Shown piece after piece: positions 7,480 to 17,436 of a stretch of DNA of 64,000 nucleotides. The notes under the pieces were generated by a model. It did not search any database. It had not been told where the DNA came from and saw nothing but the letters and a program-made list of their open reading frames with translations. Source of the stretch: JAAUTS01 sp038250235 (GTDB lineage: Bacteria; Verrucomicrobiota; Verrucomicrobiia; Methylacidiphilales; JAAUTS01); NCBI GenBank assembly GCA_038250235.1, contig JBBSCO010000004.1, positions 1 to 64,000 of the forward strand. The letters run 5' to 3'. Position numbers and translations under genes: made by a program. Within the stretch, counting starts at the first letter, position 1. Each line of letters opens with the position of its first letter.

Positions 7480-9093
7480 TTACTCAGGGATGACGGATTT
7501 TGTAAGATATTCTTTGAGAGCGAATTGAGCGGATTGGCGATCCGGATAGCCGGAGGCTGCCAGTTGGAGAACTTTTTGCCCTAAATTTCGTTCCCCGCGC
7601 CACACGGCCTTAAACTTGGCAGAGTAGGCATAAAAATTGTCTGTTGAAACGTCATTCTGGGGACTGGAACTATTTTCCCAGGCAACATAAAAAACATACC
7701 AGTCGTTCGGGCCCTGGCGGAAGGTATAGGCATCGAGAGTGAAAGGGATGCTGTTAATGGTCCAACTCTCTCGGGATTTCTCACCGACAGGGGCGGCGCC
7801 AATCGCAGGAAGACAGATCTCGGGGGAATGACTTCTCGTCAGTTGCGCGGAAATCCGGCCGGGATACCAGACCAGTTCGAAGAAATTCCAAACTGTTCCG
7901 TCCGGATTACGGAACAGGCCCTGGGTTCCTTCGTTGTAGCGCAGGATGGTCTGGACTTTCTCCGAAATTTCCCGTTTTTGGAAGGTTTCCGATTCTTGCG
8001 GCCAGGAGAGGGTCCAGTTTCGCCCGCTGGTCTGATGTTGCTCATGGCTGAGATACCAAAGACGTGTGCCGACTTCACAAAACAAAAGCCACAAGCCCAT
8101 GGCGGCCAGCCATTTTCCGGAAAAGCGTGCTTGCGTTGGGGGATTGGCCGGGGAGGCGGACTTAGGATGGGGCGCAGGGCCCGCGATTTTGTAGGCAATT
8201 AATAAAAGCAGGCCGAAGGAGATGAGAAGGATTGCATAGCCGGCTGGGTCATGCCATTCCTCCAGAGATTTGGAACCGCTGCGGGTGAAGAAAAATGCCA
8301 GGGAGAATGCCCGGAGACAATTCAGGAGAAAAGCCAGAACCAGGCCAGAGACCAGGAGGAAAAGACGTTTGGCCCCTGACAGACGGGAGAGTTCGCCAAT
8401 AAACAAAGCGGCCATGAGCGTGGATTGGAAGGAGCGGACGCCGCTGCAGGCCTCATCAATGCCGACCACCCCACCCGGAAGTTCGATCAGATTACCGCGT
8501 TGGAGGGCGAAGATGCCGCACCAGTTCAGGGCTTCGACCGTTACCGTGGTGACGGATTGCATCATATTTTGAATGACGGCCTGTTCCGGCACCGTGGGCC
8601 AAGGAACGGCCAAAAGCATGAAAACGAAGGGAAAGGAAAAATGCCGTAGCCAGGAAGAGCCCCCTGCACGGTAGAGAGCCAGTAGGGTCAGGCCCAGGAC
8701 ACAAAAGGCAAGCCACCAGCTGACCAGTCGCCAGTCAGGGTTGGCTTCCTGCACCAAACGCCCCGGCAACAACAGGAAAGCCAGGCCAGTCGCAAGGGAG
8801 ACCTGGAGGATAGTTGAGTAGAGCGATAAGTTAGGAGATTCAGGCTTGGGCCTGTCTTCCCAGCGGCGGTAGAGCAGGTAGAAGCCGAGGAGGGGCATCA
8901 GCCAGCCGTAGCTGTATTGGGGGTTGATCGACCACTCTACCTGCAGTTGATTAAACAACATCAGCCAAAGAGCTGCCAGTAAAAGTCCGGCGCCACGGCA
9001 GTGCTCCACCAGAGCGGCGCAGCACCGCTGAAAAAGGGGGAGGTCTGAAGTCGGAGGCATCCAACAACTTATAGCGTATGAAGGAAAATCCAA
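7480..9093 (-). CDS. exosortase with C-terminal EpsI-type domain
   Basis: 537 residues. About eight transmembrane segments lie between 35 and 310 and carry the exosortase catalytic residues: Cys216 in DEACSGVRS, Arg261 in NCLRAFS and His281 in EWHDPAGY. After about residue 330 a soluble EpsI-like domain follows, with a family pattern including NFFELVWYPG and PEICLPAIG. Exosortases cut PEP-CTERM-type tails from secreted proteins in the inner membrane and are usually linked to exopolysaccharide loci. Such a locus occupies 56-64 kb here. I found no PEP-CTERM substrate in the window. A start at 9060 is an alternative. Confidence 0.9.
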   Translation of the reverse strand: MDFPSYAISCWMPPTSDLPLFQRCCAALVEHCRGAGLLLAALWLMLFNQLQVEWSINPQYSYGWLMPLLGFYLLYRRWEDRPKPESPNLSLYSTILQVSLATGLAFLLLPGRLVQEANPDWRLVSWWLAFCVLGLTLLALYRAGGSSWLRHFSFPFVFMLLAVPWPTVPEQAVIQNMMQSVTTVTVEALNWCGIFALQRGNLIELPGGVVGIDEACSGVRSFQSTLMAALFIGELSRLSGAKRLFLLVSGLVLAFLLNCLRAFSLAFFFTRSGSKSLEEWHDPAGYAILLISFGLLLLIAYKIAGPAPHPKSASPANPPTQARFSGKWLAAMGLWLLFCEVGTRLWYLSHEQHQTSGRNWTLSWPQESETFQKREISEKVQTILRYNEGTQGLFRNPDGTVWNFFELVWYPGRISAQLTRSHSPEICLPAIGAAPVGEKSRESWTINSIPFTLDAYTFRQGPNDWYVFYVAWENSSSPQNDVSTDNFYAYSAKFKAVWRGERNLGQKVLQLAASGYPDRQSAQFALKEYLTKSVIPE

Positions 9094-9292
9094 AATCTAA
9101 AAACAAACATTGCTTTGTAATCCCAGAGGCTTGTCGTCCATGGATTATGAACCTATTCCAAAAGACTCCGTATTGCAGCGGTTCTGCTGCCGGGGTTCTG
9201 GCTTGATATTTCCACGCGCGGGCTGGGCGGAAGCAAAGGGAAACAATACCTACGTCAGGCTGTTACGTATGCTGTAGAAAAAGGGGGAAGCA

Positions 9293-10177
9293 TCAGGCCG
9301 ACATCATTTCCGGCTGCATGTTGACAGAAAAATAGAGTCTGTGCTGGCCGCCGCCGGAAAGAACACCGCGGATGAGGCTGACATCGCTGTAATCGCGTCC
9401 CCATCCCAGGGTCACATAATCGTTCAGAGCCATCCGGTTGTTGGTCGGGTCCAGATCGACCCAGCCATAACCCGGACAGAAGACGGACGTCCAGGCGTGG
9501 GAGGCGTCCGCGCCAAAAATGCGGGGTTTTCCGCGCGGCGGCTCAGTCCGGACATAACCGCTGACATAACGAGCGGCAAGCCCCAACGAGCGGAGGCAGG
9601 CAATCATGATGTGTGCAAAATCCTGGCATACCCCCTTGCGTTCCCGGAAAACATCCATGACCGGGGTGCTGACCGTAGTGGCAGCCGGATCAAAATCGAA
9701 GTCTTCGAAAATGCGCTGGTTCAAGTCGAGAGCAGCATCCAGCAGAGGGCGTTGGGGGAGGAAAGAAAGCAGGGCGTAGTCGCGAAGTTCCGGCAGGTAG
9801 GGGATAAGTGGGGATTCGTGCAAAAACTCCGCCACGTGCAGCCCGCTCTGCGTCTGATCCCTGAGCAGCATATCCACGCTCTGCTCCCATAAAGGTGTCT
9901 GTCGTGCGGAAGGGATCAGGCGGGAGAGAACCTCCACCCGGCTCCGGGCCGTGATCTGAAGCCGGAGGTGGGGTTCTTCGATGGTAAAAAAAAGACTGCT
10001 GTTGCCAAAGTAGTCAGTGCGCTCGCGCTGGGTGTTGGGGCGGGGATGGATGTCCAGAAGGCAATGTTGGACTTTTTGGTAATCCATCGTGCGCGGCTGC
10101 AGGTGGATGGTGTGGTTGGAAATGGTGACCGGTTCGGAGTAGCGGTATTCGGTCTTGTGATAAACCTCGTAGATCAC
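9293..10177 (-). CDS. transglutaminase-like cysteine protease-fold protein
   Basis: 294 residues from a GTG at 10177 whose last two bases begin the TGA stop of the upstream gene (GTGA overlap), a strong sign of translational coupling. The N-terminal bacterial transglutaminase region (EVYHKTEYRYSEPV) is followed by the core domain with Cys184 (GVCQDFAH), His227 (DASHAWTS) and Asp243 (DLDPTNN). The family hydrolyses or forms amide bonds. It belongs to the conserved set with circularly permuted ATP-grasp and alpha-E proteins, thought from comparative genomics to make or break peptide or isopeptide linkages; the substrate is not known. Confidence 0.9.
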   Translation of the reverse strand: MIYEVYHKTEYRYSEPVTISNHTIHLQPRTMDYQKVQHCLLDIHPRPNTQRERTDYFGNSSLFFTIEEPHLRLQITARSRVEVLSRLIPSARQTPLWEQSVDMLLRDQTQSGLHVAEFLHESPLIPYLPELRDYALLSFLPQRPLLDAALDLNQRIFEDFDFDPAATTVSTPVMDVFRERKGVCQDFAHIMIACLRSLGLAARYVSGYVRTEPPRGKPRIFGADASHAWTSVFCPGYGWVDLDPTNNRMALNDYVTLGWGRDYSDVSLIRGVLSGGGQHRLYFSVNMQPEMMSA

Positions 10178-12726
10178 AGCAGCTCCCGCAGAAGATTTTC
10201 TCCATGTCCGGCGCTGGAGGGGCGGAGATGGCTGAAATAACGCAGGGCGATGAGATTGGAACATTCACCCACCGCATTCTCGACCTGTTCGAGCTGTTGC
10301 AAAAGGAGGGTTCGTGAGGCGGGGTCACTTTCCAGGCTGAAATTCAGCAGTTGGATCTGGCTGTGCGCACGCTGGATCAGTTTTTCCTCGGCATGGGGTG
10401 TGGTATCTGCCGGATCCCGCGGCAGTTCTTCCAGGTGTCCAGAAACATAACGGAGCTGGCTGGCCAGAGAGCGGGGATTGTCCTCATCGGTCAACACCAG
10501 ATCCAGAACAGCATCCTGCTGGAGGGAAAAATACTTCTGCCGGTAAGTGATGACACAGTCGAATATTTCCAACAGCAGTTCGAGCCGGGAAGACTGGTTT
10601 TCCGCAGTTGCCTGGAGGGACTCTAAAATAAGGCGTGTGCTGTAAAGGGAACGCTCAAGCTTGCGTCCAAGCTGCAAAAATCTCCAACCGACGCTCTGGG
10701 TCATATTTTCACCGGTCATGCCGTTGAAAGCAGACAGGGAAAGAATGACGTTGTTGAGGATCAGCAACTGGTCAGCCAACTGTGGTTCGTCGCCGGAGGA
10801 GTCCCGCTCCAGATTTTCCTTGAGCTGGTTAAGGATGCGCCAGGTGTCGGTGGAAATCCTGTCCCGGACGGTGGCGGCGATACCATGGAGCCGCTCCACT
10901 ATGGCCCGCAGACTGCCCGGTCTCTGGGGATCAAACAGGTCGTGGGAGAGTGTGTTTTCCACCAGTTCCCGCGGCATGGTTATATCGGGGACCAGGCTGA
11001 GCTGGTCAAAGTAGGCCAAGGTCTGCAGCACCGGAAAAATGGCTTCCATTTCGTGGCGTTCCTGCTCAAGGGTGAGACGGTTGATCATGCCGCGGTAGAG
11101 GCGGGCGGTGGATTCGCTGCGTTCGGCGTAACGTCCCAGCCAGAAAAGATTATCTGCCACACGGCTGGGCAGGTCATAGGTGCCGCGACGGAGGGCAACG
11201 GAGCTGTGAAGCGGCAGCAAGCTGATATACTCGCGGTAGGAGGTGGCTTCCACCCAGGTGTCTTTGCTGCCGCCGCCCTGTTGCATGGAAACGGTGTGGC
11301 TGGTCTCCGAGTTGGCCACGCGGGTCAGGCCACCCGGCATCACGATGTAATTCCCATCCGTGTTTACAGAGACAAAAACACGCATCAGGATGGAGCGTGA
11401 TTCGAGACGGTTTCCCAGGTAGGCAGGTGCCTCGGACAGGCGGACCTGTTCCTGGGCGACAAAAGCACGCGGACGTTCTTCGATCTGCCTGAGTAATGTG
11501 GTTTTTTCCCGGGCGGAGAGCCGGTCGCCGAAAATGGGCAGGGAATTCGGCCCGGGAAAAGTCGGTCGCAACACGAGGCGGTCGAGGTTCTTCTTGACGT
11601 AGTTTTTGGCCGGATCTTCGCCACACCACCAAGTGGCCACGGAGGGCATGTGCAGATCTTCGCCAAGGACGTGGCGGCAGAGACCGGGCAGGAATCCGCT
11701 GAGCGCGGGCGTTTGGACCAGGCTGCTGCCCAGGCTGTTGGCCACGGTGACATTTCCGCTGCGAATGACTTCCACCAGCCCGGGAATCCCCAGAAGGGAA
11801 TCCCCCTTCAATTCAAGTGGATCGCAGTAGCTGTCGTCCACACGCCGTAGAATAACATCCACCTGGCGCAATCCACCCAGGGTTTTTAGATAAACCTTGC
11901 GCTCGCGAACAAGCAGGTCCGAGCCTTCGACGAGAGGATAGCCCAGGTAGCGGGCAAGGTATGCGTGTTCGAAATAAGTTTCATTGTAGGGCCCCGGAGT
12001 CAGAAGGACGGTGCGCGGGGCATGGTCGCTGCGGGGGGAGAGACTGGCCAGCATGCTCTGGGTGGAGCGGAAGAAGGAGGCCAGTCTTTCGATTTTTCCA
12101 TCATGAAAGGCTTCGGGAAGAACCCGGCTCATGACGATACGGTTTTCCAGAGCATAACCTGCGCCGGAGGGGGATTGGGTGCGGTCGGCCAGCACCCACC
12201 AGGTTCCATCGGGGGAGCGTGCCAGATCGACGGCGTAAAGGTGCAGCCGGATATTTTTCGGGACGGTCAGGCCGTGGCAGGGGCGCAGGTAATCAGGGTG
12301 GGCCAGAACGAGTGAGGAAGGCAGCAAACCATCCTGTAGAAGTTTCTGAGGGCCATAGAAATCGTTGAGTAGGTTGTTAAGGAGGCGGGCACGTTGGATG
12401 ATGGAGCGTTCAATGTGTTGCCATTCCGTGCCGGAAATGCAGAGAGGGATGGCATCCAGCATCCAGGGCCGCAACATGCCTTTTGGATCGTTATAGATAT
12501 GGTAAGCCACCCCGTTGTCCCGTAGGATACGTTCGGCTTGTTGCCAATACTCGCTGAGACTGTCTAACCCTTCGGGCCTGAGGTAGGGCAGCACCTTGCC
12601 CCACTGCGGACGGAACTGCCCCTGAGTGTCGAGGAGTTCATTGTAGGCCGTTTTTTGTCCCCCCTGTGGCAGACGGCAGGAGATGGATCGGGTCTGGGAT
12701 TGGGATTGGAATTGAGAGTTGGGCAT
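10174..12726 (-). CDS. circularly permuted ATP-grasp / alpha-E domain fusion protein
   Basis: 850 residues from the ATG at 12726 (MPNSQFQSQSQ); an upstream in-frame extension has no support. The first roughly 470 residues are the circularly permuted ATP-grasp (DUF404/407) with YNDPKGMLRPWMLDAIP, ARLLNNLLNDFYGPQ and LARSPDGTWWVL. The remainder, starting near the SRVADNLFWLGRYAERSE segment, is an alpha-E (DUF403) helical domain. In many bacteria these are two neighbouring genes; here they are fused. An ATP-dependent carboxylate-amine ligation is expected from the fold. It is translationally coupled to the transglutaminase downstream. Confidence 0.92.
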   Translation of the reverse strand: MPNSQFQSQSQTRSISCRLPQGGQKTAYNELLDTQGQFRPQWGKVLPYLRPEGLDSLSEYWQQAERILRDNGVAYHIYNDPKGMLRPWMLDAIPLCISGTEWQHIERSIIQRARLLNNLLNDFYGPQKLLQDGLLPSSLVLAHPDYLRPCHGLTVPKNIRLHLYAVDLARSPDGTWWVLADRTQSPSGAGYALENRIVMSRVLPEAFHDGKIERLASFFRSTQSMLASLSPRSDHAPRTVLLTPGPYNETYFEHAYLARYLGYPLVEGSDLLVRERKVYLKTLGGLRQVDVILRRVDDSYCDPLELKGDSLLGIPGLVEVIRSGNVTVANSLGSSLVQTPALSGFLPGLCRHVLGEDLHMPSVATWWCGEDPAKNYVKKNLDRLVLRPTFPGPNSLPIFGDRLSAREKTTLLRQIEERPRAFVAQEQVRLSEAPAYLGNRLESRSILMRVFVSVNTDGNYIVMPGGLTRVANSETSHTVSMQQGGGSKDTWVEATSYREYISLLPLHSSVALRRGTYDLPSRVADNLFWLGRYAERSESTARLYRGMINRLTLEQERHEMEAIFPVLQTLAYFDQLSLVPDITMPRELVENTLSHDLFDPQRPGSLRAIVERLHGIAATVRDRISTDTWRILNQLKENLERDSSGDEPQLADQLLILNNVILSLSAFNGMTGENMTQSVGWRFLQLGRKLERSLYSTRLILESLQATAENQSSRLELLLEIFDCVITYRQKYFSLQQDAVLDLVLTDEDNPRSLASQLRYVSGHLEELPRDPADTTPHAEEKLIQRAHSQIQLLNFSLESDPASRTLLLQQLEQVENAVGECSNLIALRYFSHLRPSSAGHGENLLRELL

Positions 12727-12947
12727 GGGAAACGGAAGGATTAGGAACAGGAGTTTAACGCAAAGCCTGAAAAGCTGCAAAGCAAAGAGAAGGCCGGTGA
12801 TAAGTTAAGTAGGAAGTTGGGCATAGGTTGCAGCCGGGCCTTTCAACGGAAGTGCCCTTGCTTCAAGATGATGAAAACAAGCAATCCCAATGCCAGACTT
12901 AAAAAGCTCATTTTCAAGTATGGTAAAAATAGGAATTAATATTTTAT

Positions 12948-14370
12948 AATGGCTCTGCCGCTGCCAATTATGTTTTCCCGGAGTTCATGGCGACGCGTGT
13001 GGCCGGAATGGTCATGAGTTTGGGTTACGATGCCCTGTGGTATCCGGTTTGTTATACCTGCGGTTATCTTTTCCTCCTGCCCTTTATTGCGGGCCCCCTG
13101 CGCCGTTTCGGTGTTTACATCATGCCATAGATGAAGGGGGACGGCACCACGTTGGCTTCTATTTTCCACGGCCTGCCATATTGGGGCGGGGTGGTTCTGG
13201 TCGGTGTCATCATCACGCTGAATGTGGCGCTCGGAGGCATAACAGGAATTACCCAGATCCAGGCTTTTCAATAGTGGACTAAAATGTTCGCCACCTCGGT
13301 TCCTATTTTCGTGTTGATGGCGGTCTATGGTGCCTACGGTGCTCATTTGGAAAAAAACCGCAGCCCCGGTGAAGCAGTCCCATCCGCCCTGGTTGCGGAG
13401 ACTACCTATGAGCGTCAAGAGCTTCCGGCCAAGGCTGCGGACAAGGCGGGATTATCAGTTGAAGAGCCACGTCCGTATTCCCTGTGTTACACCTACTCCC
13501 TGATTATCGCCATTGTCTGCGGAACGGCGGGATTGCCTCATATCCTGGTTCATTTTTATACCAATTCTGACGGGGCCGCCGCCAAGCGCACCTTCATGTG
13601 GGTGATGATCCTGATCGGCGTCTTCTATCTATCCCCCGGTCTTCGGCCTCCCCGGACGCAATCTATTTCCCGAACTCTATCTGGCGACAGGAGCCAAAGG
13701 AACGGACAAAATCGTGTTGGAACTGCTGCTTCGTCTCAATGAGAAATACGGCGTCCTGGGCTCCATCATCAGCGGGGTGACCTGCGCGGGGGCTTTTGCC
13801 GCCTTTATGAGCACCTTCAGCGGTCTCAAGGTTTCCATGACCTGGGCGCTGGGATATGATGTGTATGGTCGCATGCTTCGTCCCCAATCAACACCTGATC
13901 AGCGGATGAAAGCCTTCCGTTATTGTGCCATCCTGATCGGTGTGGTTTCTATTTTATTGGCATGCAGGTGGAGCCTTTTCAGATAAACTTCATGGTTGGG
14001 CAGGCCTTTGCCATCGCGGCGGCCAGCTGTTTTCCGCTGCTCTTCATGAGTGTCTGGTGGCCCGGGATGACCATTCAGGGTGCGGCCATTGGCATGTTGA
14101 CCGGTGGGTTGCTGGCCCTGGGCGGAATCAGCCTGACCAGCTTCAGCGATCTTCAGTGGATCAATCTTGAGGTCCATACGGTTGGCCCATCCCCTGATTC
14201 GTATTCTGTGTGAGCAACCCGCCATCTAGGCCCTGCCTTTGGCCATCACTCTGTTGATCGCGGTTTCCAGGCTGACCAGGTTTTCCGTGCCGGAAGATAT
14301 CCGTATGAAAATGCTAGTCTTGCACGCCCCGGAAAAACTTGGCCTGAAGCAGGAATACATCCGGGAATAG
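12948..14370 (+). pseudogene. decayed sodium:solute symporter (SSS family)
   Basis: Pieces of one SSS transporter can be read in order: ANYVFPEFMATRVAG, then a TAG; a second piece with GGITGITQIQAFQ, a TAG, and WTKMFATSVPIF; a loop and helix up to GVFYLSP; a frameshift near 13640; SIISGVTCAGAFAAFMSTFSG; another shift near 13970; MVGQAFAIAAASCFPLL; and finally PEDIRMKMLVLHAPEKLGL ending with TAG at 14368-14370. The N-terminal helices and an internal section are absent. The last block, a PEDIR...LHAPE tail, is typical of the VC_2705/acetate-permease-like branch. At least two nonsense codons, two or three frameshifts and deletions make it non-functional. Confidence 0.85.
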
Positions 14371-14396
14371 CAGGCCGGGCATTGAGACTTTGGATC

Positions 14397-14431
14397 TGTA
14401 GGGGGGGCGGGCCCACGCCGACACCCCTACA
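14397..14431. terminator. strong GC hairpin between convergent units
   Basis: TGTAGGGG at 14397-14404 pairs with CCCCTACA at 14424-14431, and the loop itself holds a GGCG/CGCC stem. It sits 10 bp beyond the end of the minus-strand hydrolase gene and 27 bp beyond the symporter remnant. A long U-tract is lacking, so it may be a terminator or a dispersed palindromic repeat. Confidence 0.45.
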
Positions 14432-14440
14432 ATCTTGGGT

Positions 14441-15676
14441 TCATTTCTGGGCCAGCCTGGGTTTTTCAATCCAGGCCTTGGCTGCCTCCCGGGATTTGTC
14501 TCCTATCCCATGTCCTTCGCCGGGAGTCGCGTAGGTTTCAACCCTCGGGTTGCTTTTCTCAACGGCCTTGGCTATCCCCTCGGCAAAGGCCCGGCTCGTC
14601 GAGTCTGCTCCCATCATGACGTAGACATCTTTCCGTTTGAGGGCTTTGAAATTGCCTGACTTCGATCCTCCTCCCTCGTGCATGACATAGGCACTAAAAA
14701 AATCGGTGAACTCATCCCAACCATCACAGGAAGCCACAGCGATGCTGTGCGCTCCGTTGCTGGTGCCAACCACCACCCGGTTTAGAGGATCACTGTTGGG
14801 AACCAGAAGTTTCAACCGTTCCAACATAGGCTTCTGGAAAGCAATCAGCTCATCCGTTTGACCTGCGATGTAGGCCTTCATTGGCGAAGGATATTTTTTT
14901 GAATAAGGAAAGGCCACCAAGATATAATTCTGCGGATCGACAAAGGCACTCGCTCCGTCGCAGTTCTCAGAGCCATCACCTCCCGCCATGAATAGGATGA
15001 GGGGAACGGGTTGATCGGCTTTGTAGTTTTCCGGAATACGGATCTGTATTTTTGCCGGATCCGACTGGTTACTGGCCCCGAGTTCAGGAAAGCTCAGGAA
15101 AATCTTTTTTCCAGGAATAACACGCGGGTCAGGAATGGCCGGTTTCCCCATCAATTGCGAGGCGTGATCTGCGACCAGACCTTTGCTTGGTTCGTCCAGG
15201 GATTTGAGGGCAATATCCAGAACTTCGTCCTCTGCCTGATGGAGAACAACCACCGTTTTTTCCACCCTGATGATTTTGCCTTCGAAAACTTTTCCGTCCG
15301 TGGCCGTGAGTTTGATCCTGGTTTTATCAGTGGGAGAGTCAGGAGCGGTTGTTTGGGCCGGAGCTATACCCTCCGCTTTGGGTGTCAGTGTTAATGTGGC
15401 GGCATGCGCAGCCGCAGGGATCTTTTGCAGTTGGGCGGTCGGAATTTGGAGTATGGTGGCGCCTCCTCCGGAGAGAGAGTATTTGACGAAAGCTGTAGGC
15501 TCGAGCCATTGCACAACTTCGACTTTAGCCCCGGCCTCCAGAACCACGGTTTCGCCCGAAATCGATGCTTCGAATTTCTGTGTCAGCTCATGGGTTGGTT
15601 CCGCAGAGAAGCCTACCGTCGTTACCCAGAGCGTCAGGGCTAAAAAAACATGCAACTTTCCCCAGGTTGAACGCAT
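14441..15676 (-). CDS. exported alpha/beta-hydrolase-fold protein
   Basis: 411 residues. A signal peptide (MRSTWGKLHVFLALTLWVTTVGFSA) is followed by about 150 residues of small beta domains (SH3-like VVLEAGAKVEVVQW and ATDGKVFEGKI segments, common in exported Verrucomicrobia/Planctomycetes proteins). From about 205 there is an alpha/beta hydrolase like those of polyhydroxybutyrate depolymerases and feruloyl esterases: RIPENYKADQPVPLILFM, nucleophile Ser306 in VVGTSNGAHS, and a late GEGHG that can supply the catalytic His. It probably acts on an ester outside the cytoplasm. Confidence 0.75.
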   Translation of the reverse strand: MRSTWGKLHVFLALTLWVTTVGFSAEPTHELTQKFEASISGETVVLEAGAKVEVVQWLEPTAFVKYSLSGGGATILQIPTAQLQKIPAAAHAATLTLTPKAEGIAPAQTTAPDSPTDKTRIKLTATDGKVFEGKIIRVEKTVVVLHQAEDEVLDIALKSLDEPSKGLVADHASQLMGKPAIPDPRVIPGKKIFLSFPELGASNQSDPAKIQIRIPENYKADQPVPLILFMAGGDGSENCDGASAFVDPQNYILVAFPYSKKYPSPMKAYIAGQTDELIAFQKPMLERLKLLVPNSDPLNRVVVGTSNGAHSIAVASCDGWDEFTDFFSAYVMHEGGGSKSGNFKALKRKDVYVMMGADSTSRAFAEGIAKAVEKSNPRVETYATPGEGHGIGDKSREAAKAWIEKPRLAQK

Positions 15677-16911
15677 TCCCGCACTTAATAGAGGTTAGGC
15701 TATGAAATCAAATAAAATGACCATTAGGGTGTAACGAATCTGCACTTTGCATCGAAGAGAACAAGCAGTCACCAAATCTGTGTTTCTAAGTGTTTGCAGT
15801 GGTATAAGTTGTAGAAGGACACTATCGCTTGCACGCCCCGTGCGCTACGCTGAAAAATGGCCACGCTTTACCCGACAGTTATCAAAACCGATCTTCCTCT
15901 CCATGTGCATAGGCAGGCAGGGCCCGCCCCGCGTGTAACTTTTGGTTTGCGTCTGTTCCAAAAACTCTGTGTGGTCGGATTTTTCATTTTGTTCTCCTTT
16001 TCTATCGTGATTGTATGCCTGGCCATGCTGACCAAAGGTCTCAGCAGCCGGAAAAAGACTAATGTTTCTTTGGACACCCAGGACAAGCAGGACGCGGGCA
16101 CAGTAGCTAAAGTCTGATTTGAAATATAGGGTGGCACGGGCCAGGGTGATGTTTTAGTGGAATGGCCCATCACGATGAAGTTTCCATCTTTAGTTGTCAG
16201 CGGATATGTGTTGGTTTTGGCGTGTGCATTATTTTGCTGAAGCCCAGAAACGCGTCGGCCATTATCGGGAATTTTCTATCTTCAATTAGAGATCCCACCC
16301 ACTATCGCTCCTTTGTCCGTGCCTTTTTTACGCCGAAAGCCTGTATCAAGTACAACACCCGGCCCGCTTTAATGGAGGGAACAACCATGGCCGGTTTAAA
16401 CAGCCAACCCGTTTTTCGATGGCGTTTTTGCATTGAGTCCTTTGGTCGAGGCTGAGACTACGCTGGGTCGTAAAAGCCGGCCGGCCCAGATAATACGTAC
16501 TCATAATACCAAATTGTTCGATGCCAAGGGATCACCGATCTGCGTGTTAAAAAGTTCTGACCAAAAGAGGATACTTGTCAAAGGGCTCTGCAGCAACCGG
16601 GTTGGCTTCACCACCTGAGGAAGTATAGAGAGAAAGAGGATATCTTCAAAAGCGCCAGGCCCGGCCCGGTATTTCGGCAGCACGGGCAAGAAACCTGTCA
16701 AGGGAAGAGCTGATAGGAAAGTTGTATAATGGTGGATGTATTTTACCGGGAATAAATGACGCAGAACTGGCGATTACCAACAGCCATACCGGGTGATTGC
16801 TTTAATGGCAGATAATTATGATCCGGGAAACCGTATAAGCATCGGCAGCCAGTCGCAGGCCCGTCTTCATGGTTTGTTCATGGCACTGTCGCCAGGATAA
16901 AGAATCCAGGA
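15677..16911. other. 1.2-kb stretch with no convincing gene
   Basis: No frame stays open with coding character for more than about 90 codons. The best candidate, 15857-16117 on the plus strand (86 codons), has one hydrophobic segment (LCVVGFFILFSFSIVIVCLAM) but a poor start context and no recognisable relatives. Short fragments such as a signal-peptide-like MKFPSLVVSGYVLVLACALFC ending in a stop at about 16240 suggest a worn-out gene. I see no promoter, RNA gene or repeat with confidence. Confidence 0.5.
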
Positions 16912-17358
16912 TTAGGGTGCTTTTGCCGCAGCCAGATCTGTCGTCAGCCTGCTCTCCAGATCGTCGATCAAGGTGTAGCTGCCCTTTTTCCAGGCCCAAA
17001 AAGAGGAAGTCGGTGTTTCGCTGCCTGCCTTCAGCACGTAAAAAGTACCTCCGCCGAATCCGTTCTTTTTACAAAGAGCCACTTCCTCTTCATCTTTGCT
17101 TCTCTCGTCCAAAACTACTTTGATATATTCCTTGAATCAGCGTTTGAATTTACTTTCGTCGATGTGCTCAGCCACGGCTTTGCAGTTGCCGCAGGTGTTC
17201 CAGGTTGTCCACACCACAATAGGTTGTTTGGTTGTTTTTTGAAGTTCCATGGCTTTTTCATAACCCGTTACGCCTTCCAGCCACTTGTTGGGAATATCGC
17301 CAGCCATTGCGGGAAGAGTGATCAGCAGGGCCAGAAAGGAAGAAAGAAGTGTTTTCAT
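16912..17358 (-). pseudogene. thioredoxin-fold exported protein interrupted by one in-frame TGA
   Basis: From ATG 17358 the frame gives a signal peptide (MKTLLSSFLALLITLPAMAG), then KQPIVVWTTWNTCGNCKAV with a thioredoxin-like CxxC (CGNC). A TGA follows at 17137-17139, right after ESKFKR. The same frame continues without any shift (FKEYIKVVLDERSKDEEEV, then GFGGGTFYVLKAG) for 74 more codons to a proper stop. The two halves together make one protein of about 147 residues, a normal size for the fold, and GGTFYVL stands where the cis-Pro loop is expected. A single TGG-to-TGA change would explain it. Either the gene is freshly inactive or the TGA is read through. Confidence 0.75.
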
Positions 17359-17436
17359 AATGATCGTGGAGTCAGCCGTTTTGTTCTGAGCCAAAGTTGG
17401 TGGAATATTAACAATGGGTCGAGCCAAAACGGAAGA

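Noticed and set aside
12936..13418. 160-codon minus-strand frame over the symporter remnant
   Set aside because: The plus strand carries recognisable SSS transporter segments in order; the opposite frame is His/Asn/Arg-rich without features.
17137..17139. Selenocysteine at the TGA in the thioredoxin-like gene
   Set aside because: The TGA is far from the CGNC redox motif, and no SECIS-like hairpin is apparent directly after it.
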